This document shows, in pieces, positions 38,612-51,300 of a DNA stretch of 64,000 nt (its first letter is position 1; every line of letters starts with the position of its first letter). The notes beneath the pieces are model-generated. The model was not told the origin of the DNA, searched no databases, and saw only the letters and a program-made list of their open reading frames with translations. Source of the DNA: Warburgia ugandensis (Eukaryota > Streptophyta > Magnoliopsida > Canellales > Canellaceae); contig CP141136.1 of assembly GCA_035236585.1 (NCBI GenBank), positions 54,143,136-54,207,135 of the forward strand, written 5' to 3'. A program made the translations under genes and the position numbers.

Positions 38612-41471
38612 CTAGACATTTTCTGAAGAAGAAGGCAATAGCGGCTGGACAAGTGAGGACTTGGCCGCCGCACTGTTTCCGTGGTCCAAAGATGGGGAAA
38701 CTACCACAGTAGTTTCCTTTGCAAATTTTCTTTCTTCGCTTTTACCCCAAAGAACCAAATATAGGCCGACTATGATAAACACCGCCCCAATGATCCTGAA
38801 CATGCATCATGAAAATGAAAAGAAAAATGTTACTGGTTGATCGTTGCTTGGTATCAGAACTTAATTAACCAATGCTGGACAAAGCCTTGTCACTTTTAGA
38901 TATTTATAAAGCAGGCACATAATTATTGTAGTCCCGATTTGGGAGTAATTCAGCTAGCCACATTGTAGGTGAACAAAGTTTGGGAAAGTAAAACTGATGT
39001 GTACTATGGTGTGTGTGGCACAGGGGCCCAAGAGTGAACCTCGATCCAGGCCGCTCAAGTGTGTGAGTATACGTGTTTGATGAGCGAGCATTTGTCTAAG
39101 ACTGTCAAAGTTCAGGGAAAAAAGGGGTTGTAACTGTACTTGGAAAATTCAGAAAAATCACGATTTGCTATAATATTCTAGAATAAAAATTTGACTAATG
39201 ATTCATGACATTCAATTTGATAAACCAAATTTTAACTGAGAAAGGCAAGATTTTCATGAATTATTTGGCGCCTCTAAAATTTGCAAGATATCTGTTTTGT
39301 TCTCTCTTTTCTTTCATGAAGGAAACAACTAAGCGACATTAACTGTTAGGATTTTTGCAGAAACATTTTCATCCTTAAGAGAATTTTGAAATATGGGTAA
39401 AGGTAAACACAATAAATCGGTTGATAATCACAAGGTTTAAAGAATCGTATTGAGCGATGAAAATCAGCAATTAAGGTTAAGCCATCTCAATTCTTCAAAA
39501 TAAAAAGGATTAAGTGAATCCCATTTACTAACTGCTGTTTAGGTCTGCATTTGAAGTACGGATAGCAAGCAAGTAACAATAGAGATAAAGATGAAAAGAA
39601 AAGGAGAAGACTGAAAAAGTAAGAAAATTGCAGCAAATACTAACCCGCCCAAGTAGAACTGTTCGCCTAAGGCCAGGGATGCCATGATAGCGACAACAAG
39701 AGTTTGAACAGGTTGGTAAACTGCAACGAATACCGGGCCCCCTCTGTCTATGCACCATATCTGAACAGCGAAGGCAATTCCAGAAGCTACACAACCCTGC
39801 ATTTAGAATATTGAAAGGTCATATCAGTTAGAGCCCTGGGCCTTTTGCTCTTTATTTCCTCAATCACCTCTCTCTCTCTCTCTGATGTATTATCGTATCC
39901 TTATGGATGTCTTGTTTAGCTGATTATTGACGGCGTTTCCATGTAAACCAAAGACAAACACAAGGAGAGATTCTCAAGCAGTTGATAACGGCTCATAGCA
40001 TATAATGCTTTTCAGTGAAGCTGTGCATGCTGAAGATAAAGAAACTCTTTTTCAGTTTATGGGGGAAGTTGAAGAGGCTCTTTTGTATGAAAACTAGGGG
40101 AAATGATATATGCGCTTACATTTCTGTAGCTAGCCATCGTAAAGGATGTTAACTTTTTTAAAAGCTGTTAAAATCTGGAAAAGCGTTCATCGAATTAAAG
40201 GAATGCCATCATAAAAAGTTAGGAGTGGATATATCATTTTGCTAAGGAAAAAGAAGAAAACAAAAATGTTTTCTAAATGTTTGCTACATTTTGTTATACA
40301 GTTTACTGAAAATTTTTAAAGGCTTACCGCATAGAGTATGGTGAAAAGCTCTGCACCAGAATGGAACATCCAAGCACTTGCATCTCTCTCCATGAAAGCA
40401 GCAATGACCAAGAACTGTATAACTCCAAAGAAGCAAGTGAAGGAAGTGACCGAAAGTCTTGCTGGGTATTTCTTCAACACTGGTGCCTGCAAGACCAACC
40501 AACCAGACCATGAAAGGCAGTGCCCGATTAGATATATGCACCCCAAGGTCCAGTTCTTCCCCTTTGCATCTCCCAGCACAGACATCGAGGTCTGTTGCAT
40601 CTGCAAATATGTCCCATGTAGAGATGGCCCGAATAGAGTAGGCCCCTTGTATAGGGTTATCACGGATGCACCTCCCACGCATGCAAGGGTCCCCAACACC
40701 TTAGCAAGTCCATCCTTTCTGTTGAGCCTAACCTTCTCCAACCTGTAATTAGAAACAAAAACTTATTAAATTTCATGCATTCTATTTGTATCAATATATT
40801 ATTTTTGACTTTTTCAAAATAAGAAGTTATTCAGATTTAATTAGTTGTCATTTAAGAAGAACATGTAAACGGCTATTTAACCATTGAGAAAAAGAAAGAA
40901 AACATAAAAGGGTAGGGGATTAAATTACCAGTAGTAGCCTTACCAAAATATTAAAAAATTAGAAAGCAAGATTGAGGTATATATAGTGGATAATTCTGCT
41001 ATAGAAACCGATGTGACCGCAATCCCACAAAAGGGTCATTTCATAGACTTGGTATCAAATTAGTTAGCTCAAATATTACTACAAGTAGATACTCTTACCT
41101 TTATGGTGATACTGATAACTAATTACCAATTTCAAGTAAAATGAAATTTCATTAATATTTTGTGATTGGAATGTATTCATTTAGGCAGTTGTACCTTTTC
41201 TTCAATGTACATTAATACAATTAGCTTTTATAAGCTGGGTCTTAAAAGAAGGATCAACATCTGAAAAGGAAAGAAGTGTTAGCAAAGTAAGCTGGACGTA
41301 GAAGCTTGCCTGATCGCAGCAGCCATAAGAAAGGTAATGGCCGGTACAGAGTTTTGTATGGCCGAAGCGAAGGTCGGAGATGTATTGTCCAATCCCAACA
41401 AGTAGAATCCTTGATTAGCAGTAATTCTGCATTCAAACAAAAACCAGCATTAGTAAAGAAATCCTTCTGGT

Positions 41472-41507
<36 letters not shown>

Positions 41508-41899
41508 ATTGTCACTTACCCACATAGTGCTAGGAGAAAAAACTGGACAAGGAAATTAACAGTCAAAGCCGGCCTCTCCTTCCTACACAAAACAAAGCAC
41601 CAAAAAAGATGTCAGAAAGCCATATTCCGGCACCAAGAAAAAGACTAAAAAGACGAAAGAAAGGTTTTCTTCTCTCACTTTTCTAGAAAGAAGGCGAATG
41701 GAGCTAACAGAAGCAAAGCGATGATGTTCCTGTAAACTGGGAATACCAGTTTACTGACACCCATGTTGAGAGCAGCCCTCGAAACGACATGGAAACCTGC
41801 ATAGCCAAACTGCAAGGCCAACATGGCCAAGTGCAGTTTGACTCTTTCTGGGATGCCACATATTCTCCTAGACAGGGATTGTGATCCAGCATCCGCCAT
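38612..41899 (-). CDS. WAT1: WAT1-related auxin transport facilitator (EamA/DMT family)
   Basis: Six exons (minus strand): 41,899-41,679; 41,582-41,520; 41,426-41,310; 40,742-40,328; 39,796-39,645; 38,795-38,612. They join in frame into 383 aa, close to Arabidopsis WAT1 (389 aa). Diagnostic stretches include LALQFGYAGFHVVSRAALNM, KLVFPVYRNIIALLLLAPFA, ANQGFYLLGLDNTSPTFASA, LGCIYLIGHCLSWSGWLVLQ and CIDRGGPVFVAVYQPVQTLV. They cover two EamA repeats (about residues 20-150 and 185-330), with about ten membrane helices expected and a hydrophilic tail ending PLLPSSSENV. Known: Arabidopsis WAT1 sits in the tonoplast, exports vacuolar auxin and is needed for secondary walls. Introns 1, 2, 4 and 5 are GT-AG; intron 3 (41,309-40,743) appears to be GC-AG. 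The start is chosen because MADAGSQSL fits the family N-terminus. No frameshift or stop is seen, so it is probably functional. Exact orthology versus another WAT1-clade member is inferred. Confidence 0.95.
41476..41503. repeat. (CT)n microsatellite in WAT1 intron 2
   Basis: A 28-bp tract inside the short second intron (41,519-41,427). On the transcribed strand it reads as GA repeats, close to the GTAAGT donor. It is likely length-polymorphic and could be a marker for the locus. Confidence 0.92.
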
Positions 41900-41997
41900 T
41901 GCAGATGACTGAGAAGATCTACAAAGAGAAATAACAAGGAGATAGAATGAAAGAGAGTGGGGAGGAATGAGTGGAATTGCTAAGGAGGTGAACGGTG

Positions 41998-42036
41998 TAA
42001 ATATAGGTGAGGAAGGATGAAGGAGAGAGAGAGAGT
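41998..42036 (-). promoter_or_regulatory. Likely core promoter of the WAT1-like gene
   Basis: On the minus strand, TATATTTA (42,005-41,998) lies about 100 bp upstream of the start codon, with a short CT repeat (about 42,036-42,021) just upstream of it. A start site near 41,970 would leave a ~70-bp 5' UTR rich in pyrimidines. CT/GA tracts near the start site are common in plant promoters. No transcript evidence is available here. Confidence 0.4.
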
Positions 42037-43552
42037 AGCCCGAGGAAGATACTGTGCATGTGTGCCCCACGAGCAGACCTAAAAACACGTTATGTCAACT
42101 GTTTATTATTATCGCTATTATTTCTTAGGATTTCTTTATGTGCTGCTCGGCCGACCAAAAAGTACAAGGTTGGAGCCCGGCAGTTACGAGCATAATTGGA
42201 TCCTAGTCTCTGGTGATCGTAATCATTCAATTGTTGGACCCATCTTAATTACTTAAGATTACACTGTCAGCAGCAATTACAACTGGGTCCCAATCTATTC
42301 TGATGAGCCAAGGGGGATCATGTACCTGCTTAATATTCTTCCATCTAAACAAATAGTTTCCACCAAAGAAACACTTACAAAATGAGTAACAGTCCACGCT
42401 CAAGAGCATGTGCGTAATTGGGTGTTTTTTGTCTCATAATGATGAATTTTTTTTTAAATTTATTTATTTATTCTGTTCATTATATTTGCCATTCTAAACA
42501 TAGGTAAGTCATTATAAATCAATATATTTGGACGATCCTATCACTTGATTTAGGTCTTGAAAAAAATTAAAGCTGGATGGTCCTAAACTTTTACTCAAAG
42601 AAATATACCAAGGCATACAATGAACATGAAATTTGATCTCTCTCTTTATATATATGTATATGTGTGTATGCATACCTGTCCGCCATGCATGAAAAAAGGA
42701 GTCATGGAGTTTGGAGGGATACCTATCAGGTTATATAAATACTAATTGTTGGCAGCCTTATAATGACCTCACTCAAAATTATTCATATGATGTCCCTTGT
42801 CTTAGCTCATCCCATGCCTATGATACTGTGTAAGAGATTAATAGTTTAGGTCTTGAATAAATTGGCCCTGTTTGTTCTTTGAGTTACTAATACGAATATT
42901 GTAAACGTTTTTCTGGTAGAGCAAAACTTAATAAGAAAACTATCTAGTAACTTAATTTTATAATTTTTAAATCTACATGAATCTCCCAAACAAAGGAAAA
43001 ATACCAACTAGAACCTGAGAAAGCCTAAAGAGAAGAAGTGCGTTGTCATCTTCCACCAACTGCTTTAGATGACTTCTGGCAAACGTTGCAACTTGGTTTT
43101 CTAAACATCGTATATAGAAACTCATCTGTTATCTCTCATCTTTTAATTTCTTACGGTGGTCTCCGCCATTAGACAATCTTCCTTCAATGATCACGATTTT
43201 ATATTGTTTACTTCTTAAAGCTTTTGGTCGTTTCTCTTAAACCTCATAACCTGAAACATAGGATCATCTAAAATGGAGGACTTGCAGAGCATGGCCCATC
43301 CAAGATAGTGCTCGAGATCAAGACTTTAAATCGCAGCAAATCTCCATCCAACACACTTTTAGGCCCCCGATTAAAATTGCACCCTTTTTATCGGCGGACT
43401 ATCATAAAAAATTCTCCCTTTTCTTCTTTAATCCTTTCTTGGCCTTTATTCCTTTCCGTTCATATTTTTCTGGCTGTCTCCCACATTGTCAGCCCACCCA
43501 TCGCATCTTTCCTTTCTCTTTCCCTGACAAGACAGCCCCTAGCGCACTACGC

Positions 43553-43595
<43 letters not shown>

Positions 43596-46279
43596 CCGTA
43601 GACATGTCATTGTAGCTTCATGCCCATTAATCTCCATAATGCAAAGACAAAGCCGCCATCCATAGATAGCATGCACGAGGGGTCCTGGCCCACATCCTCA
43701 TCAACACATCTGCACCCTGTCCCGCCTTGGCCAGCACAAAGAATCTCATCTCTTCCTTTTTCATCAACAGAAATTGCTTTAAAATTAATATGTTTGATAA
43801 AGCCGGCCTCATCGTATAATCTATTTGGTTCCCACTCCCAATGTTGCTCCCTTGTGGGCTTCACTTGGGTGCAACATTTTCCTGCTTTAGCAGACACGGT
43901 GCTTGCTCGATTGCGAGCACCATCATTTTCCGTTTTAAAAGAAGGGAAGAAGAAGCTGATATTTCTGTTATTAATGCGATAGAGATGTGTTCTTGACAGA
44001 TAGAGGAAGCCCAGAGGCAGGCGTGCCCAATATGGTACCAAATTGGTCTCCAACTGCATCAAAGACAAGCCCAGTCAGGATTAAGTCGCATTGATAGTGT
44101 TAAGCCTCTTATTTTCTCTTTCACTATATGAGGTTTAGTAGTAGCTTTATTTATCTTTACTTTTCTAGTAACTAATGTGATATTGGTAGAAAAGATGGGG
44201 AATTCAAGTTAGTCAGTTTGATTTGAATCAATGGAGTTGGTTAATGTGTTCTTGTTGGATTGGTTGAGAATAAGTATTGATGGATCCTTAAGACCGGCTG
44301 TTATGGTCCGGTTATGAGTGGTGTAATCACTACAAAGATTTATGCACCGTGTTGGACCCAAATGCTAAGAAGTTTCCCAGACACTCACTTTGCGATCCAA
44401 TCCGATCATGGTCATGTCTTTGATTGGTAATGCACCAAAATCCTCTCCATTGGTTATTATTATGGTTCTGTTGTAGACATGGAGGGTTCATAAACTTTTG
44501 AAAAGGGAATTTGGTAGAAACAGTCTTAGTTATAACATTCATAAGGTTGAAATGTCTTCAGAATCTAAGATTTACCTAGAAGATGAACCGTTTGGATCAC
44601 TGACAATCAGGGTCCCTCGCACATCTAATTTTGTTTTGCAGATACAGAACATACAATATAATCTACCTTTGTAACTTGGGCATGTCTAGACGCGCTCTGA
44701 ATCAGCGGTTCTGGTGCTTTTTACTGGCTGGACGAAACAATCTCAACTATTCTTGTAAGTAAAATATTTTAAAAAATTTCTACTCAAGTAATTCTGAGTC
44801 ACTGACAAGTCACTTTGAGTTAACTTATCCCTTTATGGAATTGAGTCAAGTTTTTGAGACTTTAGACTATTTGCATAGACTCCCCCTTTGGTAAATCCAA
44901 CCTCTTTATCTGATTTGTCCAAATTTGAATATCTGGTATATGAAAAATCAATACTATTGGAAGATTATAGCAGCCACAAAACTGTGTTTCCTCCAAGCAC
45001 ATAAATGTGTATACTGACCCAGTAACTACGTATATGTCCTGGGAGTACATCGATGGATGCTAGACTCATCCGATCCACATGGTTTTCAAAATATATACTA
45101 GACATCTAAAGCTAGGGAGATCAGGTGAACGGCTGGGATTAACCAAAGTACTCCACGCAAGCCTTTCCAAAAAAAAGGGTCTCCATGCAAAAGTGGGGAC
45201 GTTAACTTACCTCGTTGTCTTCTTAGTAAGTTTTAGTTGTCATGATCAACTTTCAGAAAAGAAATAAATGACAATAAAAGAAAAGAAGAAGAAGAAAGAA
45301 AACCTGGAATTTATATTGTGATCATCGTTTATAGTTCGTTAGCCAGGAATAGGAAATGTTGTACATCAGATTTGGTTGTGATGTTTAGGATGCTTAGTTG
45401 GCGAGCTTTCACCTCATTGGAAATGACAAGACAGTATCTCAACGCATAGAACGATTCCAAATATAGATCCCACCGAAAAGCGATCATGTTTGCTCCTTGA
45501 AGATATCAACAGAAAATGCCTAGGAAGGACTCTTTTATCAATGTCATTGAGTCATGCATATATTTGGTATGTTGAGAGCACTGGGCTTGCAATCTCATGA
45601 TGGCTGACAAGACGATGAGTTCATCTCCAGACCCATGTCCCATGTATTCTATGGCCAGCAACGAGCGACCGAGTACGGAACTTAAAATCTCTGTTCAGTA
45701 GATAAACAAATTTCATCTCAATCACGAAATATTGGTGCAATGAGATGCAAGAATGTTACACAAGAAGCAGCACTAAGTGATTCCAACCACAATGGAACTC
45801 TTCGATAGGCCATGACCCGGAAAATCATCATCATGAAACATTCCTTACGTCATGGTATAATCCTTATCTCTGAATTCTGAACCACCTATTTACACTATGG
45901 ACGAGTTGCCGTTAGGATCGGTAAGGAGAAGATCTTTCGGAATGTAAGCATTTAAAGGAAGGAAGAAACTAAAGTAACGAGTACTGGTGTACTTACATAC
46001 AAGTAAACAGAGAAGTGTTCAAAAATATAGAAAACTTGCACAAAATAGAAATTTGATGAACCTTAGTTTAGAGGCATGCTTATATAAGATTCTCGAAAAT
46101 GGTTGAAGCCTCCAAAGTGTAAGGAATAAAGCAACTTTATATCTGGGATTCAACCAAGCTAGACTCATTCTGTACCTCAACTTATTTACACAATCAATTT
46201 TTGATCGATACTTTATTCCCCTAAATTTGAATGCCTTAAATAGTCTTGTAAATCAAAATATAGTGTGAAGCATGTTAAA
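42037..46279. other. Intergenic DNA upstream of the WAT1-like gene
   Basis: No gene supported. The overlapping frames at 43,607-44,068 (minus, 153 aa) and 43,620-43,982 (plus, 120 aa) lie in a less AT-rich patch but match no family I know and lack splice or start support. A (CT)n tract is at 43,556-43,592. Frames at 44,330-44,542, 44,862-45,050 and 45,079-45,267 look random. Confidence 0.45.
43556..43592. repeat. (CT)n microsatellite
   Basis: About 18 CT units. They create the SLSLSL tail of the frame at 43,308-43,601, which is not a protein. Confidence 0.95.
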
Positions 46280-46575
46280 TATCCAATACCTTTTGAAGAA
46301 GCTAAAGAGATGTCAATTTTAGGCTACAAATGCACCAAAAACCTCTAAAGGCTAACACCTAGAAGAGATTATAGATAAAGACTATCAAATGCATGTTCAA
46401 TAAGTATCCAATAACATTCAAATAAGCTAAAGAGAAGTCGAACTCTGACTGTAAAATGTACACTCAATAAACCTCTAAAGCCTAACACTTATAAAAGAGC
46501 GACAAAGATGTCAAGTTCAGGTTGCAAAATGCAACCAATAAGCCTATAAAGTCTAACAACTAGAAGAGAATAAAG
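46280..46575. repeat. Imperfect tandem repeat, about three copies
   Basis: Related blocks contain GCTAAAGAGA, a TGCAMMAATAARCCT-like segment, then TCTAAAGSCTAACAC and AGAAGAG. They begin near 46,301, 46,426 and 46,503, so spacing is uneven (about 125 and 78 bp), with indels between copies. Function unknown. Confidence 0.6.
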
Positions 46576-48268
46576 TAATACCCAAAGATGGTAAACTCTA
46601 AAAGAGAGAGAGAATGAAAAATATCTTAGTTGGAGAGACTCTAGAAAGCTAAAAACTAAAAAGCTATATGAGAAGAGAGGAATTGGTGCAAGGAATGGAC
46701 TAGGAGATAAAAAAATTTCTCCTCTAGTCCCTCTTCCATAAGAAACATTAAACTATTAGTTCATGTCCTTATATAGAGATACCATTCTATATCATTTATA
46801 AAAATGGTGATTTGAGATTAATAGTCTCTAAAGACAAAATGAACAACCCCTCAACTTAGAATAAGATTCAACTACTTGTTTTAAGTTAAAATAGCTCAAT
46901 TAATAAAGAATCTCCATTTATTTTAAATTAAACATGAACAAGGAAATCTTCCTTGGCAACAAGTCGAGGAACCCTCTTCTTGAAATCATGGGAGGCACCG
47001 CATGGTTAGATTTACTAGGATGGGTTGAGTTGTCTCTGTAGTGACAAGCTTGATCTTTCATGCTTCTCCCAGGGGCCTATCATGAACAAAAATTTCATCT
47101 ACTAGATATTATTCAAGGATTTAAAATAATTCCCAATGAGTTTAAATAAAATAAGAAAAATTATAACGATAGTAAAGAAATGAAACAAAAGAAGATTATG
47201 TATTCAATAAGATCTGTGTATCAAAGAAAGTGAGTAGAGCCTTGAACTTTCTCTCAGTGTATACAATACAAGAAATATCAGGGTGATGAGTAAATCGAGT
47301 CTTGAACTCTTGCCTCAAAGGAAGAATTATAAGACACACTTCTCTTGAAGAGACAATTGTACTTTAACTAGGTGCTTTTACTAATGGTCGTGTGTTAATT
47401 CCAAAATTCATCGAGTAATCTAGCAACCAATTGAAGCCACATAGAAGGCGCCTGAACCTCCATGCCAAGAATAAGTGAGTCCATCAATGGTGTAATCCAA
47501 AAGTGGCAGATCTATAGGCTCATTAAAATATAAGACATCCCCAATACTGCAAGTCACAATGTAAATACCGTAGGAATGGCAGCATTATATGGGAGGGTTT
47601 TAAAGTCAGTCGAAAACATATATTAAAGGTGGTTCCAAAACTGTCTTAATAAAGCTACCTTCAAAAATCAAATTGAAAAGAAGATGGATCTAAATAGACT
47701 TTAAAAGTGTGCACTTTTAAAGTCAGTTCATGAAAACTGACTTTAAAAGATCAACACATTTTATAGTAGGTTATCCCAACTCAACTTTAAAAGTGTGAAC
47801 TATAAAGTCAGTTTTCTTGAATCAACTTCAAAAGTTTTGCACTTCTAAAGTCAATTATCCAAGAACTTACTTTAAAGTGCACACTTTTATAGTTGATTTT
47901 TCAAAATCGACTTTAAAAACTTTGTAAATCTTTTTGCCCAATTATACATTGCAATCTTAACTTGCTATTACATTATTCATACATACATTCAATGAACTGC
48001 TACTATTACAGTCTTCCTGTACATTTATTTAAAACTTAACTATACAATCTTCTTATAATACAATCTTCCTATAATCTTCAACAAACTTGAAAAGAGAAAC
48101 TATAACCCTAATTCACTGAATGTTTATATTCAATATCTATATATACACATTCATTTCCAACATAAAAAATTCAAAGATATTTAGGAAAAAAAAACTTTAC
48201 ATGTACCTACACCCACACTTCTCCATATAGACTCATTTACTTTTACATCCCAACTTCCCTTTATTCAT

Positions 48269-48298
48269 CACACACACACACGCGCGCGCGTGCACGCG
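48269..48298. repeat. (CA)n(CG)n alternating purine-pyrimidine tract
   Basis: Thirty bases of strictly alternating pyrimidine and purine: about six CA units, then about five CG units, then GTGCACGCG. Such DNA is prone to left-handed Z-DNA. It is isolated in very AT-rich surroundings. Confidence 0.9.
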
Positions 48299-49279
48299 AA
48301 GTTTAGTTTTTATTAATTAATAAGAAAATTTACATTGATTTAAATAGTACAAGTTTTCTAATTAAACTGCATTATATACTCGGCTCATGCACTTTTTATT
48401 TTGTTGAGATCTAACCAAGAGTCTTGCTTGGTTTCCCATTTTAACTTAGTTACATTCTTTCGGTTGCAATCCATAAAAAATATATGAAAATTTATAAAAT
48501 TATAACTAGTAAAAGGTGTTTTACCTTCTAAATTGTGAGATCATAATACCATTGGGTACTAGAGTTCTCATATATATCAGCACATAATACCTACACTTTC
48601 AACTAGAATGTTGTCTAGCTTACTGCACAATAAAGAATATGCAATTATAACTTTAGTTTATAAAATGGAGTAATTAACTATTTTTCTTACCTTCACTTTC
48701 TTTCAAGTGACTTTTATTGGCTGATTAATCTTGGTTATGTGAGCCCATCTAAGCCATGCACTTCAAATTTATAATTAAAATGCATTAGATATCAATAAAA
48801 TATTAATTATAAGTTAATAAGCTATTATATATAATACATGAATAGATGAAAAGCTTACTTACGTATGATTTCAATGAGTGGGGCATGAATGTGCACTATA
48901 TAAGAATAAAAAACAATGCATGCTTACTATGCACACCCAAAACTAGTAGCATGCAATGAGACTTGTATACACAATCATACGAATTACAATTGAACTTTAC
49001 AATCCTTATGTGTAGAACATAATTTGGAAAGACAATAAGTAAATTGAAACTTACCTACTATTGTAGGAAATTATTAAGACATGTACCTTCATTTTCATTA
49101 TCCATTGCTTTGCCTCTCCACAAATGACTCTAATGTCAAGGAATTGGTAAAGTACATCCTTGACCTCTAATTGCTACATTGTATCATGTAGGAAGCTACA
49201 TAAAAAAATATAGTTATTACTTATCATTACTAATTAATACGTAATATTAAGTGCCGTTATTGAAGCAGATATTTACATA

Positions 49280-51200
49280 TACCTCATGTAGAAGACAATG
49301 TGAAGGTATTTGAGTTGATCCCATTCACAAACTCTTATGAGGTCCTCTTTCATAAGTGGTACTTCAACTACGTCATTGACATCCACTCTAGCTTCGAGAC
49401 ATGGGGGGTTGATACCTCATCTTCGTTAATGATTCTCTAAAGGCTCCTCAAGGATAAATGTGTGTTAGGTGGGACTTCTAGTCAATCCCTAGACGGTTGT
49501 TGTAAAGTCACAAATTTTTTTAATCAATATTGTTCATTAAAGAATTTTAATTTTTTGTGTGAAAATAAACACAAATACTAGCACTGGTTCGATCACTATA
49601 ATTAGAAGTGATGGTGTAGATGAAGTCATCTCAATGCTGCTTACTGCTACTTTTGATTAACATTAGCTACAGTTAATAAACAATTAAATTAAGGTCTTCA
49701 AAAAATGTTGTTAAAGATGCATAGTGGTATGACAAGATAACCTTGGATTGTAGGGGAATGACAAATTGCTCCAGTCAAGCAACATGATATCCAAGGGAAT
49801 TTCTTAAGGGTAAAGGTATTGTTGAATTCTAACAAAAACTGGTAGGCATACATTCTCATTCAAAGTCTTAGTAATGTACAAACACTTAACATGTGGAGGA
49901 ATACTCTTTCCATGCAAACCATAGATCTAACGTCATAACATGAACTGACCTTTCAAGGCCAATAGTTATTGACCCACTTGGAAATTAGAAATACTGGATA
50001 CATATGAAAGAATGAGGTAAGATAATTAATTGAACAATGAAAAAGTAAATGTGTCTACATATATACCTCATTGACCAAAATTTCTCCTTCGAAGGGCCCG
50101 GGTTGCTCTTCCTGAACTTTTTATGTAGGACATTACAGCCTTTCATACACAACTCCTTAATTACATCTAGCTTTATCTCAACACATAACTCTACTTTTAA
50201 CTTTTGAAAGGCCTCTTTATCATCAGGTGTAGGTACTTTTCGATGAAAGAAGGTGGAAAGAACAACACCACTCCATTGACCTCTTACTCATCCAAGGTGT
50301 TTCTCCTTATTGCCCATAGCCCTTTGTATGTTGTCATCCTTTGCAGTAGTGTTGCTTAGAGTTCTTGTAGATATGCTTTCTTAGGTAATTTTTTCCTGCA
50401 CAATTTAATTACAAGAACGTGATCATTTTCATTGATTAATGTATAAAATTCATGCAATACAAGGGTAGACATGTGCAACAACTTACAATTCAAGAAGCCA
50501 CTTCTATAGTAGCTTTGTTTTTGATGGTTTGGTTGTTATGGCCCACCAAATGTGCCATCTTCTAGAGGATGACGAGGTTAATGTGATCCCTCATCCTAGC
50601 TTTCTTTTATTTTTAAGCAAAATACTATAGTTAGGTAATGAAACAAGTATAACTATGGTATAATTTGAAAGAAATAAACTCTCACTAATACGTCATGTTC
50701 TTCCAACTTAACATAGCCCAACTTAGGGAGGTAATGTTGCATTTGGTTGGTGTCATGCACCTTTCTCCCTTTTGTAGTCTTTGTCTATACATTTGACGTA
50801 ATTAAGCACAATTAGATGTTATAATCAATTCAATGAATCACTGGTTTAGTACATACCTAAAATTCAAGAGATGTGCAAAACTTTACAAATTCATTCCATA
50901 CATCATGGTCAATGATGTTGCCATAAATATTAGGTACTCTACATAGCCTCGATAGATAATCTATATTTAAAACTATATGATTACAAAACAAGGTAGTTCT
51001 TTCATTTTCTCCTCAAGTATGATCCTCAGGTACGTCATAGGAATACTACAAACTAGAAGCAAGCACATTACTCTGTTTGAAAATAACAAAATAAGGTATG
51101 TATTATACTATCTAATACATAGTATTTATACACATTCACCATCTCCCATATTAAATCTTTGATTGTTAGTGACACATGTCTCCAATCATCGATCAAAATA
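49280..51200 (-). pseudogene. Transposase_24-like (Ptta/En/Spm) remnant
   Basis: Minus-strand pieces in order: DDWRHVSLTIKDLIWEM (about 51,147-51,200), then NIYGNIIDHDVWNEFVKF (about 50,880-50,935), matching the order W..V...IKDLIW ... W..FV in Transposase_24 proteins. Next come AHLVGHNNQTIKNKA (about 50,520-50,570, where the family has a basic HT/LG..S motif), KVPTPDDKEAFQKLKVELCV (about 50,190) and VNDVVEVPLMKEDLIRVCEW (about 49,310-49,370). The pieces are separated by AT-rich gaps, which could be introns or decay. In the En/Spm family this protein binds subterminal repeats. Confidence 0.5.
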
Positions 51201-51300
51201 AGCACCATGCTTCCTATTGTGGAGTACAGGTAACTATTATAGGATGTTGTATTATCACCAATCTCTTATTGTACCATATAGCTTCTTTTATTCCCTTTAA

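Larger units (their letters stand above)
47560..51300 (-). mobile_element. CACTA-derived segment with Transposase_24-like gene
   Basis: The left part (47,597-47,920) holds many alternating-orientation words such as AAAGTCAGTT, ACTGACTTTAAAAG and CAACTTTAAAAGTGTG, the subterminal style of CACTA elements. The right part carries a minus-strand transposase-like remnant reading toward those repeats. I find no CACTA terminus near 47,560, so boundaries are approximate. The repeat words are close to those at 53,102-54,330, so both segments likely come from one family. Confidence 0.5.

Noticed and set aside
40338-40748. 136-aa plus-strand frame
   Set aside because: Antisense to exon 4 of the WAT1-like gene, whose protein is strongly conserved.
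41675-42088. Upstream in-frame extension of the WAT1-like protein (start near 42,088)
   Set aside because: The extension adds residues unlike any WAT1 N-terminus and crosses the likely TATA element; the Met at 41,899 fits the family.
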